DNA of 64,000 bases from Eretmocerus hayati. Its lineage: Eukaryota > Arthropoda > Insecta > Hymenoptera > Aphelinidae. The notes below the pieces were generated by a model, which ran no database searches, was not told the DNA's origin, and saw nothing but the letters and a program-made list of their open reading frames with translations. The DNA lies in contig CM056742.1 of assembly GCA_029851415.1 (NCBI GenBank), positions 153,765,121 through 153,829,120 of the forward strand. Direction: 5' to 3'. This document shows positions 1 to 12,901 of this stretch, in pieces; position 1 is the first letter of the stretch, and each line of letters starts with the position of its first letter. The position numbers were made by a program, and so were the translations under genes.

Positions 1-2835
1 TCCATACGCAATTGCAGTAGCTTGATCCAAGTTATCGACGACAAGAGTATCACGGATGGCAAAATAGAAAGCTGGTAGGATGCGTTCATCTTCTACTTGA
101 ATGAGATCGAATAGTCTCGGCACGTTGTTTGGAGTTTTGATCTTTTGGCGGCATTGTGCCGACCATTTCTGCTGTTTGTTCAAGGGTATGAAAGTTGCAC
201 GTCCAATGTCATTTTTGCGCAAAAATTCGATGCACTGAGAAGCCGTCCGGTCATTGTCAACAACAATATTATCCAATGGTCCACATGCGGTTGATATTGC
301 AACATCGTACTTGGCATCAATAGCTCCCAAATCACCCTGTGGATCAAGTCGTGAAAGTCAAATTGAGCTGGTTAATTACTCAATTCACTAAATTGCGCCA
401 CATCGACTATAAAATGTAGTTTCTAGTTTGAGAGCACACAAGTAGTGGGAAGAAAATAATTAAAACTTATAGAATCAACTCAAGCAGGGGGATTGAAATC
501 TGAAAGGGAGCAGAATGACGGCTCCGCAACACCGAAAGACGAAGCGTAGGAATTTCTAGACATCGATCTTAAGCAAAAGCTTGAAATGCTTACCAATCTA
601 CCAAATATTCCAGGAATTCGACCCTCTCGCTTTTCTTTCATCAAGGCATTCAGACAATGATTCCGAGACCTACCCTGCTGCATCATATTTTTTTGTTCAT
701 CAAATCGTGCCCTAGCATTCCTCAACTGAGCATCAACTTCATTTTCGCGTACTTTGAGTTCATGTAGCTCTCTTTGAGCTTGTTGCAAGCTCTTCTCTGT
801 GAGAGGAATTTTGGGTTCAACAATAGAAAGTTTTTTCTTCGCTTCTGCTAGCCTTTCATTTGTGGTTTTCACAGAAACTTGTAACTGCTCCAATTTATCT
901 TTTTCGTTTTGCTCTTCAGATGTATATAATTCATACTTAGACTTGGCAATGTCATATGCTGATTTTGTTTCATCTACTTTCTTTCTTCGTGAAACTAGCT
1001 CTTTCTCTAAATCTGTCCGTTTCTTTATTAAAGGTTCAGTTTTTTCTTTCAATCCGCTCATCAAGGTTGCAAGTGCAGCCTCTTCTTTTTCCCTATCAGC
1101 AATTTGCTTTTCTTGGAGACGCTCGCACTCCTCTATGTCTTTGGCATTTTTTGCTGGTACTCTTTGAAGTTCTTCCAATTTGGATTTTTCCTGAAGAAAC
1201 ATAATAAATTATTAGAACGATACTTGTTTTTTTTTTTCAGTAATGAAAAATGTGAGCTTACAGCTGTGACCATCTTCTTATGCTCTTTTCTACGGGTATT
1301 TGTAGCTACTGAATCAGCATGGAGTGCTTCATCTTTTTTCCTCATTTCATCAAATTTAGTTGTTAGAGAGTCTTTCTGATGTTGCAGTTTGTCCCATTTC
1401 TTCGACTTTTCTTTGAAATCCTTTGTTTTTTCCTCTTTCAGTTTCTGTACATTATTCATTTCTTCAACTAGTTTATTGTGATCTTCATCTAACTCTTTTT
1501 TACTTTCTTCTACTTGAGCTACTTGCTGAGAGGTTTCATATCTGTAGGTGGAGAAAAATGATCATTACATTGTTTCTTATAAAAAATCTCAACAACGTTT
1601 TTCATACCTTTTGCATTGGTAGTACTTGTGCTGCTGTTTGATTATTGCATTTTCCGCTTTCAGATATTGAACAGCATCTTGCATGGGCTTTTCAAGTTCT
1701 GCTCTTGCTTTCTCAACTACCTTGAGACGTCTTAATTTCTCTTCTCGCAATTCTGATAAGGCTTCCACTCTTTGAAAAAGTTTTTCCAGAGGTTCCTTGT
1801 ATCTGGTAGTGCCAATAATATCTTCCAGGAACTCTAACATACCAGTATCACCTTCTTGTTGACCTTTGGGTTTCATGAGCGCTATTTGCTCTACTTCACC
1901 CTATGATTAATTCTAAGGTGAGTCAAGACTCAATTTTGTTGTACTTAATGACTTGAATAAGTTGTTAGTACATACCTGAAGAATGAGAAACCTATTGTGA
2001 TCTAAATCAACACAATGAGATCGCAACAATTGAGCAATTTGTTTGAATTGTACTTTCTTCCCATTCAATTCATAAAATGAAGAATTATCCTTTGAAGCTG
2101 TTCTTGATATAACAAATTCACTATCAGGGACTATATCATAATCTTGCCCTGGCTGATTGCAAAAATACAAAAATCAATATAAACTCTGATCAAATCTCTA
2201 GATCCTATGAGATATCTTCAAAATCTCAATATATACCTTATCAATAATTTGATGAAAATGAACAGACACTGTACAACTGGAACAGTTTGGATGTTCATTG
2301 GAGTTGTGTATGAGTTCAGTAATTTTCTTTGTTCTGATTTTATTGGCTCGGTATCCAAATACAAATAACATTGAGTCTATTGCATTGCTTTTGCCATTAC
2401 CGTTTGGACCAACAATAGCTGAAAAGCACTACACCAAGAATTAATTAGAGTTAGTCATACCAGTTCACTAATAATCTGAACAATCTGTATTATTGCGGAG
2501 ACGTGGGTTTTAAAGTTTACCTTGTGGAATGGTCCAATTACTACTGTGCCTGCATAGCTTTTGAAGTCTTTTGCAACTATCTTTGTTATCATTAGTCGGG
2601 GCCCTGTAGTGTCATATTCACCAAACACTTGTGGCGGAGGTGGAATATAAATATCATCAGCTACACGCCAGCCTTTCTCAAAATCATTTTCATGATCACT
2701 AACATTTTCAGCATCTTGCTGTGGGGCATCTTCTTGCTGTGGGGCATTTTGCCCTGTAGCATTCTGCTGTGGAGCATCGACTTCCATTTCATTGTTCAAC
2801 TGTCTTTGTTCACTTGAATGTCCTTGAGTAGTCAT
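1..2835 (-). CDS. SMC4: SMC4, condensin ATPase subunit (5' part, truncated by window edge)
   Basis: SMC4 pairs with SMC2 in condensin and drives mitotic chromosome compaction. Seven exons are readable: 2521-2835, 2237-2428, 1976-2152, 1608-1900, 1262-1541, 594-1190 and 1-336; all phases agree and give 730 codons. The start is the ATG at 2835-2833, because the open frame further upstream lacks an SMC-like sequence. After a disordered N-terminus with APQQ repeats comes the SMC head with GPRLMITKIV and FKSYAGT. The Walker A is GPNGNGKSN at about residues 112-120, with Asn where SMC4 normally has Ser. LDHNRFLILQGEVEQIA and MKPKGQ, the long coiled coil, and the start of the hinge (GRIPGIFGRL, GDLGAIDAKYDVAIS) follow. 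The remaining hinge, return coil and Walker B lie outside the window. Identity is very secure. Confidence 0.97.
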
Positions 2836-5006
2836 TTTGACAAAATGTTCCAAACACTGGGATCCTTCACATGTAACTTTTTTCAAACTCCTTGGAAAAC
2901 TCAAGGATGAAACCAAACAAAGGCTTCGATGATAGAATCTTTCAATTTCAAGGATCGAGCAAACGAAAACACCAATTTGGGGTTATGAAAGTTGATGTCT
3001 CATAAATGAGCAATCTAAATAAACGGATCGAGAGAACTGGAAAACTGCACAAAAATCACCACAACACCACAATGAATTGGAAACTTCACACAAACTACTT
3101 TGCGTCATGTTTTCAATAGTTAAAAAAATCGATTTTCGACACTTCTGATGTCAACATTGAACAGACTGCCATCCAAGTAGGCGAAAATGGCGGGTAAAAG
3201 CGACGCTCGCGCGGAACATTTGAAAATTAACGATTTTCGTAGAAGCAGAACAAATATGGCGGATCTAAAACGCGGGATTCTCGTAATTGAGCTTTCATAG
3301 ACAGTTTCAGACAGGAATCTCCGATACTGCATGACTGTATCCTCCCAATAGATTGAGCATATTCACTTAGTCATTAATTACGCAGTGTAAAATATTTCAA
3401 TAATCGTTCAGAGATGAAACGGTATTCGCAATTTTCCCCCACTCCTCCCCACCTCTGAATGGGAACCAATTAAATACGACGAATCAGGAAAAAGCTGACC
3501 ACGTGACTCTTATCGATCAAGCAGAGAGCTTTCTTATCGTTCGAATCTTATGTGGGCGGTAAATTTTAAAAATTGAAAACGTTTGGATATTCATCTCAGC
3601 TGTCATGATTTTCGAGTATTATTAGTATCCAGGTTTATATCTGACGATAAAAATGTATCTGATCGTGCGTCATACTCAGCATGTCTGTCTCGATTAGATT
3701 TTAGTTTTGATGAATTAAACTTTTGACGCGACAACATGCATTACATCTTAGTGGATGAAAATACCGCAAGTTAAGAATACGAGTCTCTGAGCTTCAATTT
3801 TTCATATATTCAGTCTACAATAACCAATAACGCATGTTGAAAGTCAAAGGTTAAAGAGGATCAACCCAACATGATGATTAGAATTGATTTTTAAATTCAT
3901 TACGTAAGTTTGTAAGTAAATCGTATATTTCATCACTCTTCAATACTTTCCTCAATTATCGAACCACCTAGCTCGTGCGATATAGATTTCTTTTGTAAAG
4001 ATTGAACTTTGTAGAATTAAATTCCCTCATACGATATATCGGTATATCAATGAATCTATTCGGTCAATATATTGACCGAATATTAGATTTATTTGTTATG
4101 GATCTGTCCACGCGTTTAGTGGACAACGGGTCGTCATTTCTGATTACATATCCTTCGAAGGAAATCAATTATTCACTGGCTCAATCAGGCTGATCAATTA
4201 TTTGGAATAATTTCGTTCTTACCGTCGCAAATATCATCGGTAGTACAATCACAAAATTGGACACTTTTATATTTATATCTTTAGTTAATACATAATTATA
4301 ATATAAGGGCTCTTTGCCCCTGTGCCTATTGATGAAATGAAATAAAATAAATTAAAAATCTAAACAATTCTGATTCCTACAAGAGACAAATCGAATGGCA
4401 TCCCGCGATCTAATCAAAACGATAAATCGCAATCGATAATTTTCATTTACAATGATTAATGATTGGTCAAGCGCAAATGATAAGATCCTCTAAAAATTAG
4501 AAAATTCATGACGCACCAACCACAATGATTCACTTGAACGTGTCTTGCTGATCGAAGAATTCTATCCTTCGATCGTCTTATCCGATGAATCAATCAGGTT
4601 CTCTTTTCGGATATATTACTTTTTATCACTAACTAAGTGCTCAAAAGTGATTCATTTACAATGCGTACTTGAAGAAGAAGAACAGAAGTATAAAATATCA
4701 TAAAAGCCATGATTTACAGCTCATTCGAGCAGTAGCGCTCAGTCATAAGCACGTACTCTATATATATATATATGGCATATGAGAGATGACATCTAGCAGC
4801 CGATCGAGTTGATTTTCGGAGAGTCACGTGGTTGCGCACAGCAGGTCAAAACATCCACCAAACGAGCAGCTCTTTGCTACGGAAGCCGAGACTTTGCACC
4901 TAAGCGATCTTGCACCCATTCAGCAGTCGAAAATAAAGTTGCAGGAAAAGCTGGAGCGACAGTATATAACGCGGGGGCCGAGTGGGAGGAGGAGGCGCGA
5001 GTGAAA
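2836..5006. promoter_or_regulatory. SMC4-Rogdi head-to-head intergenic region
   Basis: No convincing coding sequence lies here; the region holds the SMC4 5' UTR/promoter side and the Rogdi leader. Two ATGGCGG (YY1/Pho-like) motifs occur near 3187 and 3256, a plausible core-promoter mark for the SMC4 side. A 26-bp perfect palindrome is at 4057-4082, and a short TA run is at about 4759-4773. The reading frame upstream of the Rogdi ATG is open back to about 4809 but contains no ATG. The middle part (3400-4700) is AT-rich with nothing else I can name. Confidence 0.5.
4057..4082. repeat. 26-bp perfect palindrome
   Basis: The half-site TATTCGGTCAATA is followed directly by its reverse complement with no spacer. 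It is followed 22 bp later by a small hairpin, TGTCCAC/GTGGACA at about 4105-4125. No other copy was seen in the window. It could be a protein-binding site or a cruciform-prone sequence; function is unknown. Confidence 0.8.
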
Positions 5007-6949
5007 ATGGCCGACTGTGAGAAGGAGGAGGCCCATAATCTCGTAAGCAATTTGCCTTCTGATCGGGCTTTTATCTAATCATTCAGGCTCGTGGGCGATG
5101 ATGTGCTTGATGCTCTCCCCCGCCCGCGACCCCAAGAGCATCGCGATAACCGACAGCTTTGATGACGCTTCCCTAATAGCGCTTCTATTACACATTCCCC
5201 ATCCACGGATTTCACCTGTCGAGGTTACTCTGACCAAAAGCTTTGCAAATTTCTGCGGATAATCAAAGTGTCAAAACACGAAGATACTTGGTCGACAAAC
5301 AGTCTTGCTCTCATTTTCTCTCTCTCCATCCTCGCTTTACCCTCGCTTTACTTCTCATGTAGATATCCGTGAAGCTTATTGTTGTGATTCAAGTACTTGT
5401 CAAGTTGTATCATCGAGACTTGTACACACTTGTGTACATTTACGATCTATGCTGATATCATGACGAATTTTTTTCTGTTCACTTGTAGCAAATGGAGTTT
5501 GAGTGGGTGCTCCATGAGGAGGTACATTCTTCACTTTCGCAGCTTCGCAATATCCTCATGGTGAGTACTGTGAATCATTCCAATTATTACCTATACTTTA
5601 TGTCTATTCATTGACCGGTAACGTGGCCGCTGATTTCGACTTATGGCACTTTGGTCTAATGAGGTGATTCTTCTGCTGACATTAGCCAAAACAAAACACA
5701 ATAGCAGACGATCGTCCCCCTGAGTGTTTGCGGGATCTGATCTGACAGCAGAGGCATATATATGCACTTCTTGCACTCTACTGCTATTTTAGCTCATCGT
5801 GAATTACCTCTAATCTGGATTGTTTAGTGGAAAGATATCGATCCATCCATAAACTCTCGAAATTTTATCGCCGAATCCTCCGTTGATTCTGTTTTCACTC
5901 AAAATGGGGAGGATCTAGTTGAAAAATAGAGAACTTGATTGAGTGCATTACAATGCTCTTCCAGATTTACTGATTAATTATGTATATGTTCCATCTCATA
6001 ATTATTCTCTTCTCAGGAATGTGCCCAAAGATTTCCATTGACTCTTTTCGGAAACGATCAGCAAAATAAGACTGACAGATTTGTGTTTGCTGCACCCCAT
6101 GACCAGGTCAAGTGTGTCGTCGTTCTCACTGGTGATAGTATTACAAATGCTGTGAGTGTTTACTCATATGCTTGATCAACTCTTTTCCTAACTATACCCA
6201 AACTCACTAAAACGTACCCCACTTCAATTCTGATGATCTGTTGCAGGAGGTGAATTTCAAAGTTCAGCGTCAACAGAATGCTAATATGAGGACAAGCATA
6301 CAAAATGATCATCCTTGGAAATTACAACAAATTCAAGATGCCGCTAATCATTTACAGCAAGCAATTGCACATATCGATAATGTAGATAAGCACTACTCTT
6401 TCAAAACGTCGGATGAAGTGATGCATGTCCTAGGAAATATTTTAGGGTGCTTACAGCGCAGTAGGACTAGCCTCATAGTGCCCAGGAAGAAGAATTTGGA
6501 TGACCTCATCAAGAGTCGAAATATGGTAAGTGTTATTAAAGTTTGAAACATGATAGATGACATCAAAATTTCACTCAATCATCATTTCCAGAAATCTTTA
6601 AACCCGAATTTGCCCGAAAATTTGGCAATAAGTTTTTACATCCAAAGCTATAAGCTAGTGCTAGCTGTGTATCAACTGGAAAATGCACATGGTAGTGTTA
6701 AATACGAAACTCAACAAGCCGAGTGTAGTGTCCCATGGCTCAATGAAGCACTGGTGCTACTTACCATAGCCCTCCAGCTTTGTCAGAGATTGAAAGATAA
6801 GGTGGGTCATCACAATCAACTGCTTACTTTATGCAAACTAAGTCATTCATATTTTCTTGCAGATATGCGTGTTCTCTCAATACAAAGACTTTACAGTGGG
6901 TTCTCGTGTTCCATCGGCTTTGGGATTCCGAGAAAAAGATGACCATTAG
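5007..6949 (+). CDS. rogdi: Rogdi, atypical leucine-zipper protein (RAVE/V-ATPase regulator)
   Basis: Rogdi is a conserved animal protein. Human ROGDI is mutated in Kohlschutter-Tonz syndrome and is linked to DMXL/WDR7 (RAVE-like) regulation of V-ATPase; Drosophila rogdi affects memory and sleep. Six exons: 5007-5042, 5489-5560, 6017-6151, 6247-6525, 6592-6801 and 6863-6949, phase-consistent, giving 272 residues (human about 287). Diagnostic stretches are EFEWVLHEEVHS-like near the N-terminus, DHPWKLQQIQDAANH, the helical zipper region around residues 100-190, ECSVPWLNEALVLLT, and ALQLCQRLKDKICVFSQY near the C-terminus. The start ATG at 5007 is the first in the open frame. The last exon ends in a charged tail of about 15 residues (SALGFREKDDH) that is longer than the vertebrate end. 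Confidence 0.95.
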
Positions 6950-8358
6950 AAAGACCGATTGGAATTTCTGAGGGCTGTTGAGCTAGTCGATTACCTGAAA
7001 TGTGACGAAAATGCAAGTGTGTACTTTGCCAACGATGTGCCTAAACCAACCGCTCATCTCCGTAGAAATACCCGATGTAATCAAGTATCGGCTTCTTGCG
7101 CTGAATCTGCGTCACAAACTTGCATAAATATTTTACAGGCACGAAAGAATATTAGAAAATAGTTGCCATATTATGTATACGTACGTAAAGCGGTAACAGT
7201 AGCACCAAATAAGCGGAAATCATCCGAGCGTTCGTTGAAGCAGTTGGTCAAGGCTTGAAGATCTTCAAGTTGACTTGTGATTCCTTTTCTTTTAACATGT
7301 TATAAATTTGGCAAATTTACATCAATTTAAGCTCTACGTTATACTCATATCTATCTTATAAGCTATTTATCATTTATCCCATCGATGCGAGTTTCCTACT
7401 ATAATAGAACAGCATGAATTTTACACCTAATTGTGAAAAACTGCTTCAATGAATCGAAGTTGATTCTATACTAAGATAGTTCTCGATTTTATCTCTAAAA
7501 AATATTGTTAATCAACTGTTGTTATGCCAAAGAGGCAAAGAAACATTATGAAGTATTTCTTATAGAAAACAATGCAGCCACAAGGATGTCAATTAAATTA
7601 ATTTTTATGTCTAAATTTTGTAAAAGCCTCGCTGAATCAACTCAAACGTGATTGATTTTAATTTGTTTAATGCGATATTTACAGAATTTCTCATGAAATG
7701 AGTATTGGTATTATTTAATGTTACTTTTTTTTATAATTGTTCCATGAACAAGAGAGAAATTGAATGTATATCAAGTACTTATCGTAAACATGACCTCGCT
7801 TTTTGCTTGAGTCTCATTTTGTATCATATGATACAGTTGCAATCATTCAATGTTGTTCTATTTCATAATGTGTATGTTTCTCTACTTCGTTCACTTTCGC
7901 GAGTTTCCATTTAATTTTGAGAACTCTTTTAACTCGCCTTAGCAAGTGGCTACTTCACTGCTAAGTGCTAACTTGAGAAAATTAATCAATATAAATGTGA
8001 TGTATTGTTCAAACTTATTAATTTTACGATTGCTTTTAACTAAAACATATCTCACTCATCAAATTTTCTCAATGCAATCTGAACGTGCTTTTATTACTGG
8101 TGCATTCGTAAAATTTACTTATTCTAAGTGTGTGTAATTGTTATATACCTATTTATCGATACTATCGGCATTTGTAAATATGTCTATTTCTAAGGCTATT
8201 GGCTCTATCTCTCTGGATTATACGATATTTATGCTTGTTTCCTTAATTAATTGTGTGGCTATGAGTGAGACACGATACGTATCAAAATACGCGGTCGAAT
8301 CTTCAAAAATTGATTAAATCAATGACTAAGTAACGTGCGCTTGTCGATTAAATCTTAC
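6950..8358. other. Rogdi downstream region, AT-rich, no gene seen
   Basis: Presumed 3' UTR of Rogdi and intergenic DNA, strongly AT-rich. I see no coding exon with splice sites on either strand. A TATCGATA (DRE-like) octamer lies near 8155. The minus-strand exon ending at 8359 must splice leftwards into or across this stretch, but I could not find its partner. Confidence 0.45.
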
Positions 8359-8577
8359 CCGGATGATATGCAAGTCTTTCGTTTTGCCAAGTGCAGAGGA
8401 AGTTATTGGATCAAAGAGTTTTTCTTCACCAGTTGGAGTTGTAAAAGTTGACAATAATGACGTAGATTTGTAGATGTGCATATAGGCATGATCTACCAGA
8501 GCACTGCGTTTTTCCATTGTTGTTTGAAATATCTCACTTGGGTGTAATAAAACTCTGGATCTGATATCAAACCTCAT
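8359..8577 (-). CDS. orphan coding exon, unrecognised protein (partial gene model)
   Basis: A clean open frame starts with ATG at 8577-8575 and runs 73 codons to a consensus donor (CGG|GTAAGA) at 8359/8358, phase 0. The peptide begins MRFDIRSRVLLHPSEIFQ and continues with LVDHAYMHIYKSTSLLS and TFTTPTGEEKLFDPITS; its composition is normal and protein-like, with no low complexity. I do not recognise the family. It is not part of the dehydrogenase to its right: that gene already has a natural stop at 9017, and the phases do not fit (its exon 5 ends in phase 0, while this exon opens in a different frame after its possible acceptor). No downstream exon was found between here and Rogdi, so it may be the first exon of a gene nested around Rogdi, or a relic. 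Confidence 0.5.
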
Positions 8578-9016
8578 GTATGTAGTGAAGATTTATTCTT
8601 CATGAGAAATTCGTGAATGAATCCCATACATGATTGAACGAAGTAACCTCAGACCCTCTTCCACTGACCGGTTCTGCTCAGAATTTCGATCTATTGACAA
8701 AGCAAAAAGCAAAGGCTTATTTCTGATGCCAAGTGTGAACCTACTCAAAACCGTGTGTGACATAATTGGTATATTATCTCTATGAAAATAGTGTTTTAAA
8801 AGTTGGCGGATTCATCCGATTCACAGAAGCTTGAAAAATGCTAATAAACTGAATCATCATTCAAATTCCCCGAGGACTTTTTATAAAGAGAGCTGGCACA
8901 TTAAGTGGCGAAACTGCCTTTTTTCTGAATATCCTCGTAATTCAATTATTCGAGTTAGCGATCATTGAAATAAAAAGATAAAGTTCATCCATGCCAATAG
9001 GGGACGATTGGCATAA
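8578..9016. other. spacer between orphan exon and dehydrogenase 3' end
   Basis: This holds the probable 3' UTR of the minus-strand dehydrogenase (stop at 9017) and whatever promoter serves the orphan exon at 8577. No other feature is visible. Confidence 0.4.
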
Positions 9017-12000
9017 TCAGATGATGTTCTTCAACTGTTGACTGTAATATTTAGATGCGATGTCGAGGGTCTGCTCGTGCGTAAACTTGGGCCAATAATC
9101 CATATGGATAGAAGCACGAGCTCTATTGAAGAGAATTATTGACCCCAAGTACGAGATCAAACTGCAAGGTGGCATCTGTGGAGAAAAAATTTAGTTTCAT
9201 AAGGCTCACAAATATATTTTTACATAGCTTCAGTATAATCAAGACAAATCCATTTTGCTGACGAAAATACGATTGGTTGCGTGACGAATTCACTGACGGC
9301 TACAGCGAAGACAGGAAAATTTCTCAATAAATAAGTGCAGTGCTCTACATTTTTATCGAGAATCTAACTTGAGCGATCGATAAAACTTACTTTTGCCCGT
9401 GCCCGCAACTCAGAGAAAATCATCGCGATGATTACCGGCTTATGCATAATTCATCACAGTATTATTCTTCGAGTTCAATTGAATGGACCTATCGGAATGG
9501 ACCCAATCAATGTTCTGTGCGTCTAACTAGTCAACTTTTTTTCATAAATTGTTATTGTTTATCTTTAAGAAAATCAATAACTTCCCAAGATTTTACAAGC
9601 AAAATTAACGTCATGTCACAACGGAGATTTCCACAATTTCAATTAATTTTTTACAAATTCTGTATGGTCGGGAGAAAAGGAAAACTTTAAAAATTTGATT
9701 TTATTTACTGTCCAGGGATGAAATGAGAAAGATTTCTCAAACTCTGATTTGAGTTTCCTCTCTAGTTTTTCTGCTGATAGCATGATTTTATAAAAAGGAA
9801 AGATTTTCTGCAAGCTAAAATTTTTCTTCCAGAAAGAGCTCATTGAGATATATACAAAATGCCGGACAGTCGGAGCGTGAAGGAAATTTCCATAAAAGCT
9901 CCAAGCTCGATCGAATCTGAGCGTATTGAATATCGATCAAGTTCGATGGGCTGGTCCAGTCCAATCATCCTGTTTACAGATGCTGTACCTTTATACTCGA
10001 TACAATTCGAGAGTCTTATTTTTATTACTATCCATTAGATGCTATTTGAAAATTGAATAATTTTTGGGTACATGCAAAAGCTCATTTAAAGTAATAGATC
10101 GGTTAAAAGTTCCTGTTTCACTATTTCTGGCAAAAAGTTTTCCCTTTACTATGAGCGGTCGATCACAATTAAAAAGAAATTACTCCACTTTCAATATATT
10201 CCACGCTTAAATCGAAGTATGGGGAATATGTATATCAAACGTCGTCACGCTATACATAAGAATCTATTACTTCGATATGATATGATGAATTTGACGTTGA
10301 CGAACCTGCAGAGTGGAAATTATTCCACAATCGGCAGCAAGCTGTAGCAGGAAACCACCAAAGTAAGAAAGGGGAAGAGGAATCGGCCATCCGGTCAGCC
10401 TGACGCAACTAGTGTTCGACGACGAAGTCACCCTTTCGCAAAAACTTATAAGATCTTCAACAAGGGTATCATCGGTCACGCTCACGGGCAATCCAGCGAT
10501 TGCCTCAGGCTTTTTACGAAGGGTTTCCTTTGCTCGGATGAAAGCCCACGCGGCATTCCCTGGACCACACCAGAAATCGTGTGACTTTCAGTATGAAATT
10601 GATGCTCTGAATCCATCTAATCGATATTTCGTGATAGGAAAGTATTTAATTGGAGCGATCTAGAGACATTTTACTTTCAAAATATATAAGATCTCGATAA
10701 AAAGATTAACGATTATGAAATAGGGTCAGCAATAATCACTATTCAGAAATTTTTGCAAAGACTGTCTCAGATTCCACGTTATTTATATTTAAGAACACTA
10801 AATAAATTTCATGAAATATTGTATCAAAAACCGTAAAGTCAAGAGAAAACTTGCATCCAAGAAAACTCATTGAATTTCTTCAGGTACCGTGATTCACGTT
10901 GAGTGAGTGGTCAATAAGAATAAAAAATGGGGATACGTTTGTATAGCGTAATTGAAGCGAATTAAATGCAGGCATCAATCGAAGTCCCAAGGATGCTAAA
11001 TTAGAAAATGACATTGCAAGAGCTCGAGCGAATCGAGAAAGACTATCAGATTCTTGTTGGTATTGCTATTGATGATGTATTAGATGAAACTGATATCGAT
11101 AGCTGAATTTCAATATTTCTGCAGAAAAACCAGAATACGTGATAAGCTTACCAACATAGGTAATCTGCTGTTTCCCAGGGATATATGAGAGCCTGGGTAG
11201 CGAGTTGTCTCCGCGATTTCTGGCTAATTGCAATATCCTGGGTAACAGGTGGGGATCGCCCTCGCCGTATAGCAAAGTTGGTCTCAAAGCGGTTGTGTGC
11301 AGCAAACCATTTCCTATTATGATTGAACTTGTAATTAATTTTGTTCTATTTGATATTTTGATCAGTCCACGTTTCCTGCGTGATCTCTTACAATTTTACA
11401 TGTTGACTAAGGTTGCGGCGACTTATTGTACAGTGATAATCTGATAATCTATGATAATTCTGGATACACTTTAGAATTTATAAAGAAGGTTTTTTGATTG
11501 ACAGTCGAATGTTTTATTGAAATAGTCTCCATTAACGCGATGCTTCGAGGTTTTGGGTGCTTGCGCTTGAAAAATTATTAGCAGCATAGATATCTTGATA
11601 TCATTCGATTGTTCATTTTATCATCAAACTGTTGAGTATGCGCAGAATTTCGATTGAATAAAAGTTAAAATAAAATCATCGACAAGAGTTTCAGATTCGA
11701 TTTCTAACAATCAGCCTCAGCAATTGATCAGTGAGAGTTTCCTCTTTTCATCAAATTTTGTGAGTACCTCGGGTGAGTGGAGTGTCATTAGCCTTCAAAA
11801 TTATACGCTCAGCTCGAAGTTTGGAAGCGGCATATTCGCCAAAAATGAGCCGCGATTCATCGTCCGGCGGGATCAGCTTCAAGTCAGACTTGTATATGCT
11901 AACGGCTACGATACCGCCTCTAAAACAGCTTTGCAAAATCACCTCGGTCGAGCTGCAGTACACCAATCTCGGGACGCCTTCCTCCCTGCACAGCTGCACA

Positions 12001-12901
12001 ACATTCTCCGTTGCTGTGTCATTTTTTAAGCGAGAGAGTTTATAATTTTTTCAAACTTCTTGAACATCATCATTGCATGTAACAAGAACATCAAGAAATT
12101 TGATTTCAGTTCGTTTCAGCACTTGGGACATGATTCGGGTAAATTTTTCAAATTGACAAAATTATTGGATAAAAAAATTTTGAGTCTGAACAACTCGAGA
12201 AAATATTTCTGCTTTTCACGCTCGAGGAAAAATTTGTCTTCAAGTGTTTGTAGAGAAAACTACTTTAAATATAAAAAAATAGTGATATCGTGAATTCTTA
12301 CCATCGACATTATTCTTCTGCAGCTCATCAACATTCGGTGGATAATCGTAGCTGACAAGAGCGGCACAGTGCAGTACTACGTCGACATTGCGAAAAGCTT
12401 CCCTGCATGACTCCACATCCGTCAAATCGCACAAATACCTTTTTATCTTATCACGTTTGTCCTCGTAAATTATTGCACACTTATCCTTGCTTACCGGAAC
12501 CTTGTCTAAAGCTCTGATTTCCACTGTATTATTATCCTCCACAAGATGCCTGAGTATGTGGATGCCCAGAAAACCACTGGAGCCTAAATTGAGGTTTACA
12601 AGTGACACCCCATGGGAACAATGCCGGATAGATTGAATATTAATTCAACTCTCACTTTGATAATAAAAGCCCGAAATTTTAAATGTTTTCTTGAAAAGTT
12701 CAATTTCACTCCAACTTGAAATGATAGACGTTAATAAATTTATAGTCAATTTACGTGCTATTACGTAAGTTTATTGGACAAAAAGAGCGGATATAAGTAA
12801 TAATAGTATAGGAATCACAATGTATTACCTGTGAGGAGGACAACTTCACCTGTTTCTCGATCCATGACGGCTCGCATGATACTAAAATTGACATCCTCCA
12901 T
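9017..12901 (-). CDS. 3-beta-hydroxysteroid dehydrogenase/isomerase-family protein
   Basis: An extended short-chain dehydrogenase of the 3-beta-HSD family, expected to use NAD(H) on a sterol or other hydrophobic alcohol at a membrane. Six exons: 12829-12901, 12302-12583, 11768-12013, 11152-11313, 10306-10559 and 9017-9175; phases fit and give 391 residues. The Rossmann motif TGSSGFLG is at residues 24-31, a DLTDVESC and VDVVLHCAAL stretch follows, VYCSST is near 136-141, and the catalytic YAASK is Tyr179/Lys183. LRPTLLYGEGD, ITYVGNAAWAF and a hydrophobic stretch (PIPLPLSYFGGFLLQL) come next, and the last exon ends in the family's FNRAR and YWPKF region. The start ATG at 12901 is preferred because the longer frame begins only at TTG right after a stop. 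The acceptor of exon 3 has a poor pyrimidine tract. The natural substrate in insects is unknown. Confidence 0.88.

Noticed and set aside
3187..3280. E2F-like sites upstream of SMC4
   Set aside because: GCGGGTAAA and CGCGGGAT only partly match TTTSSCGC; too weak to call.
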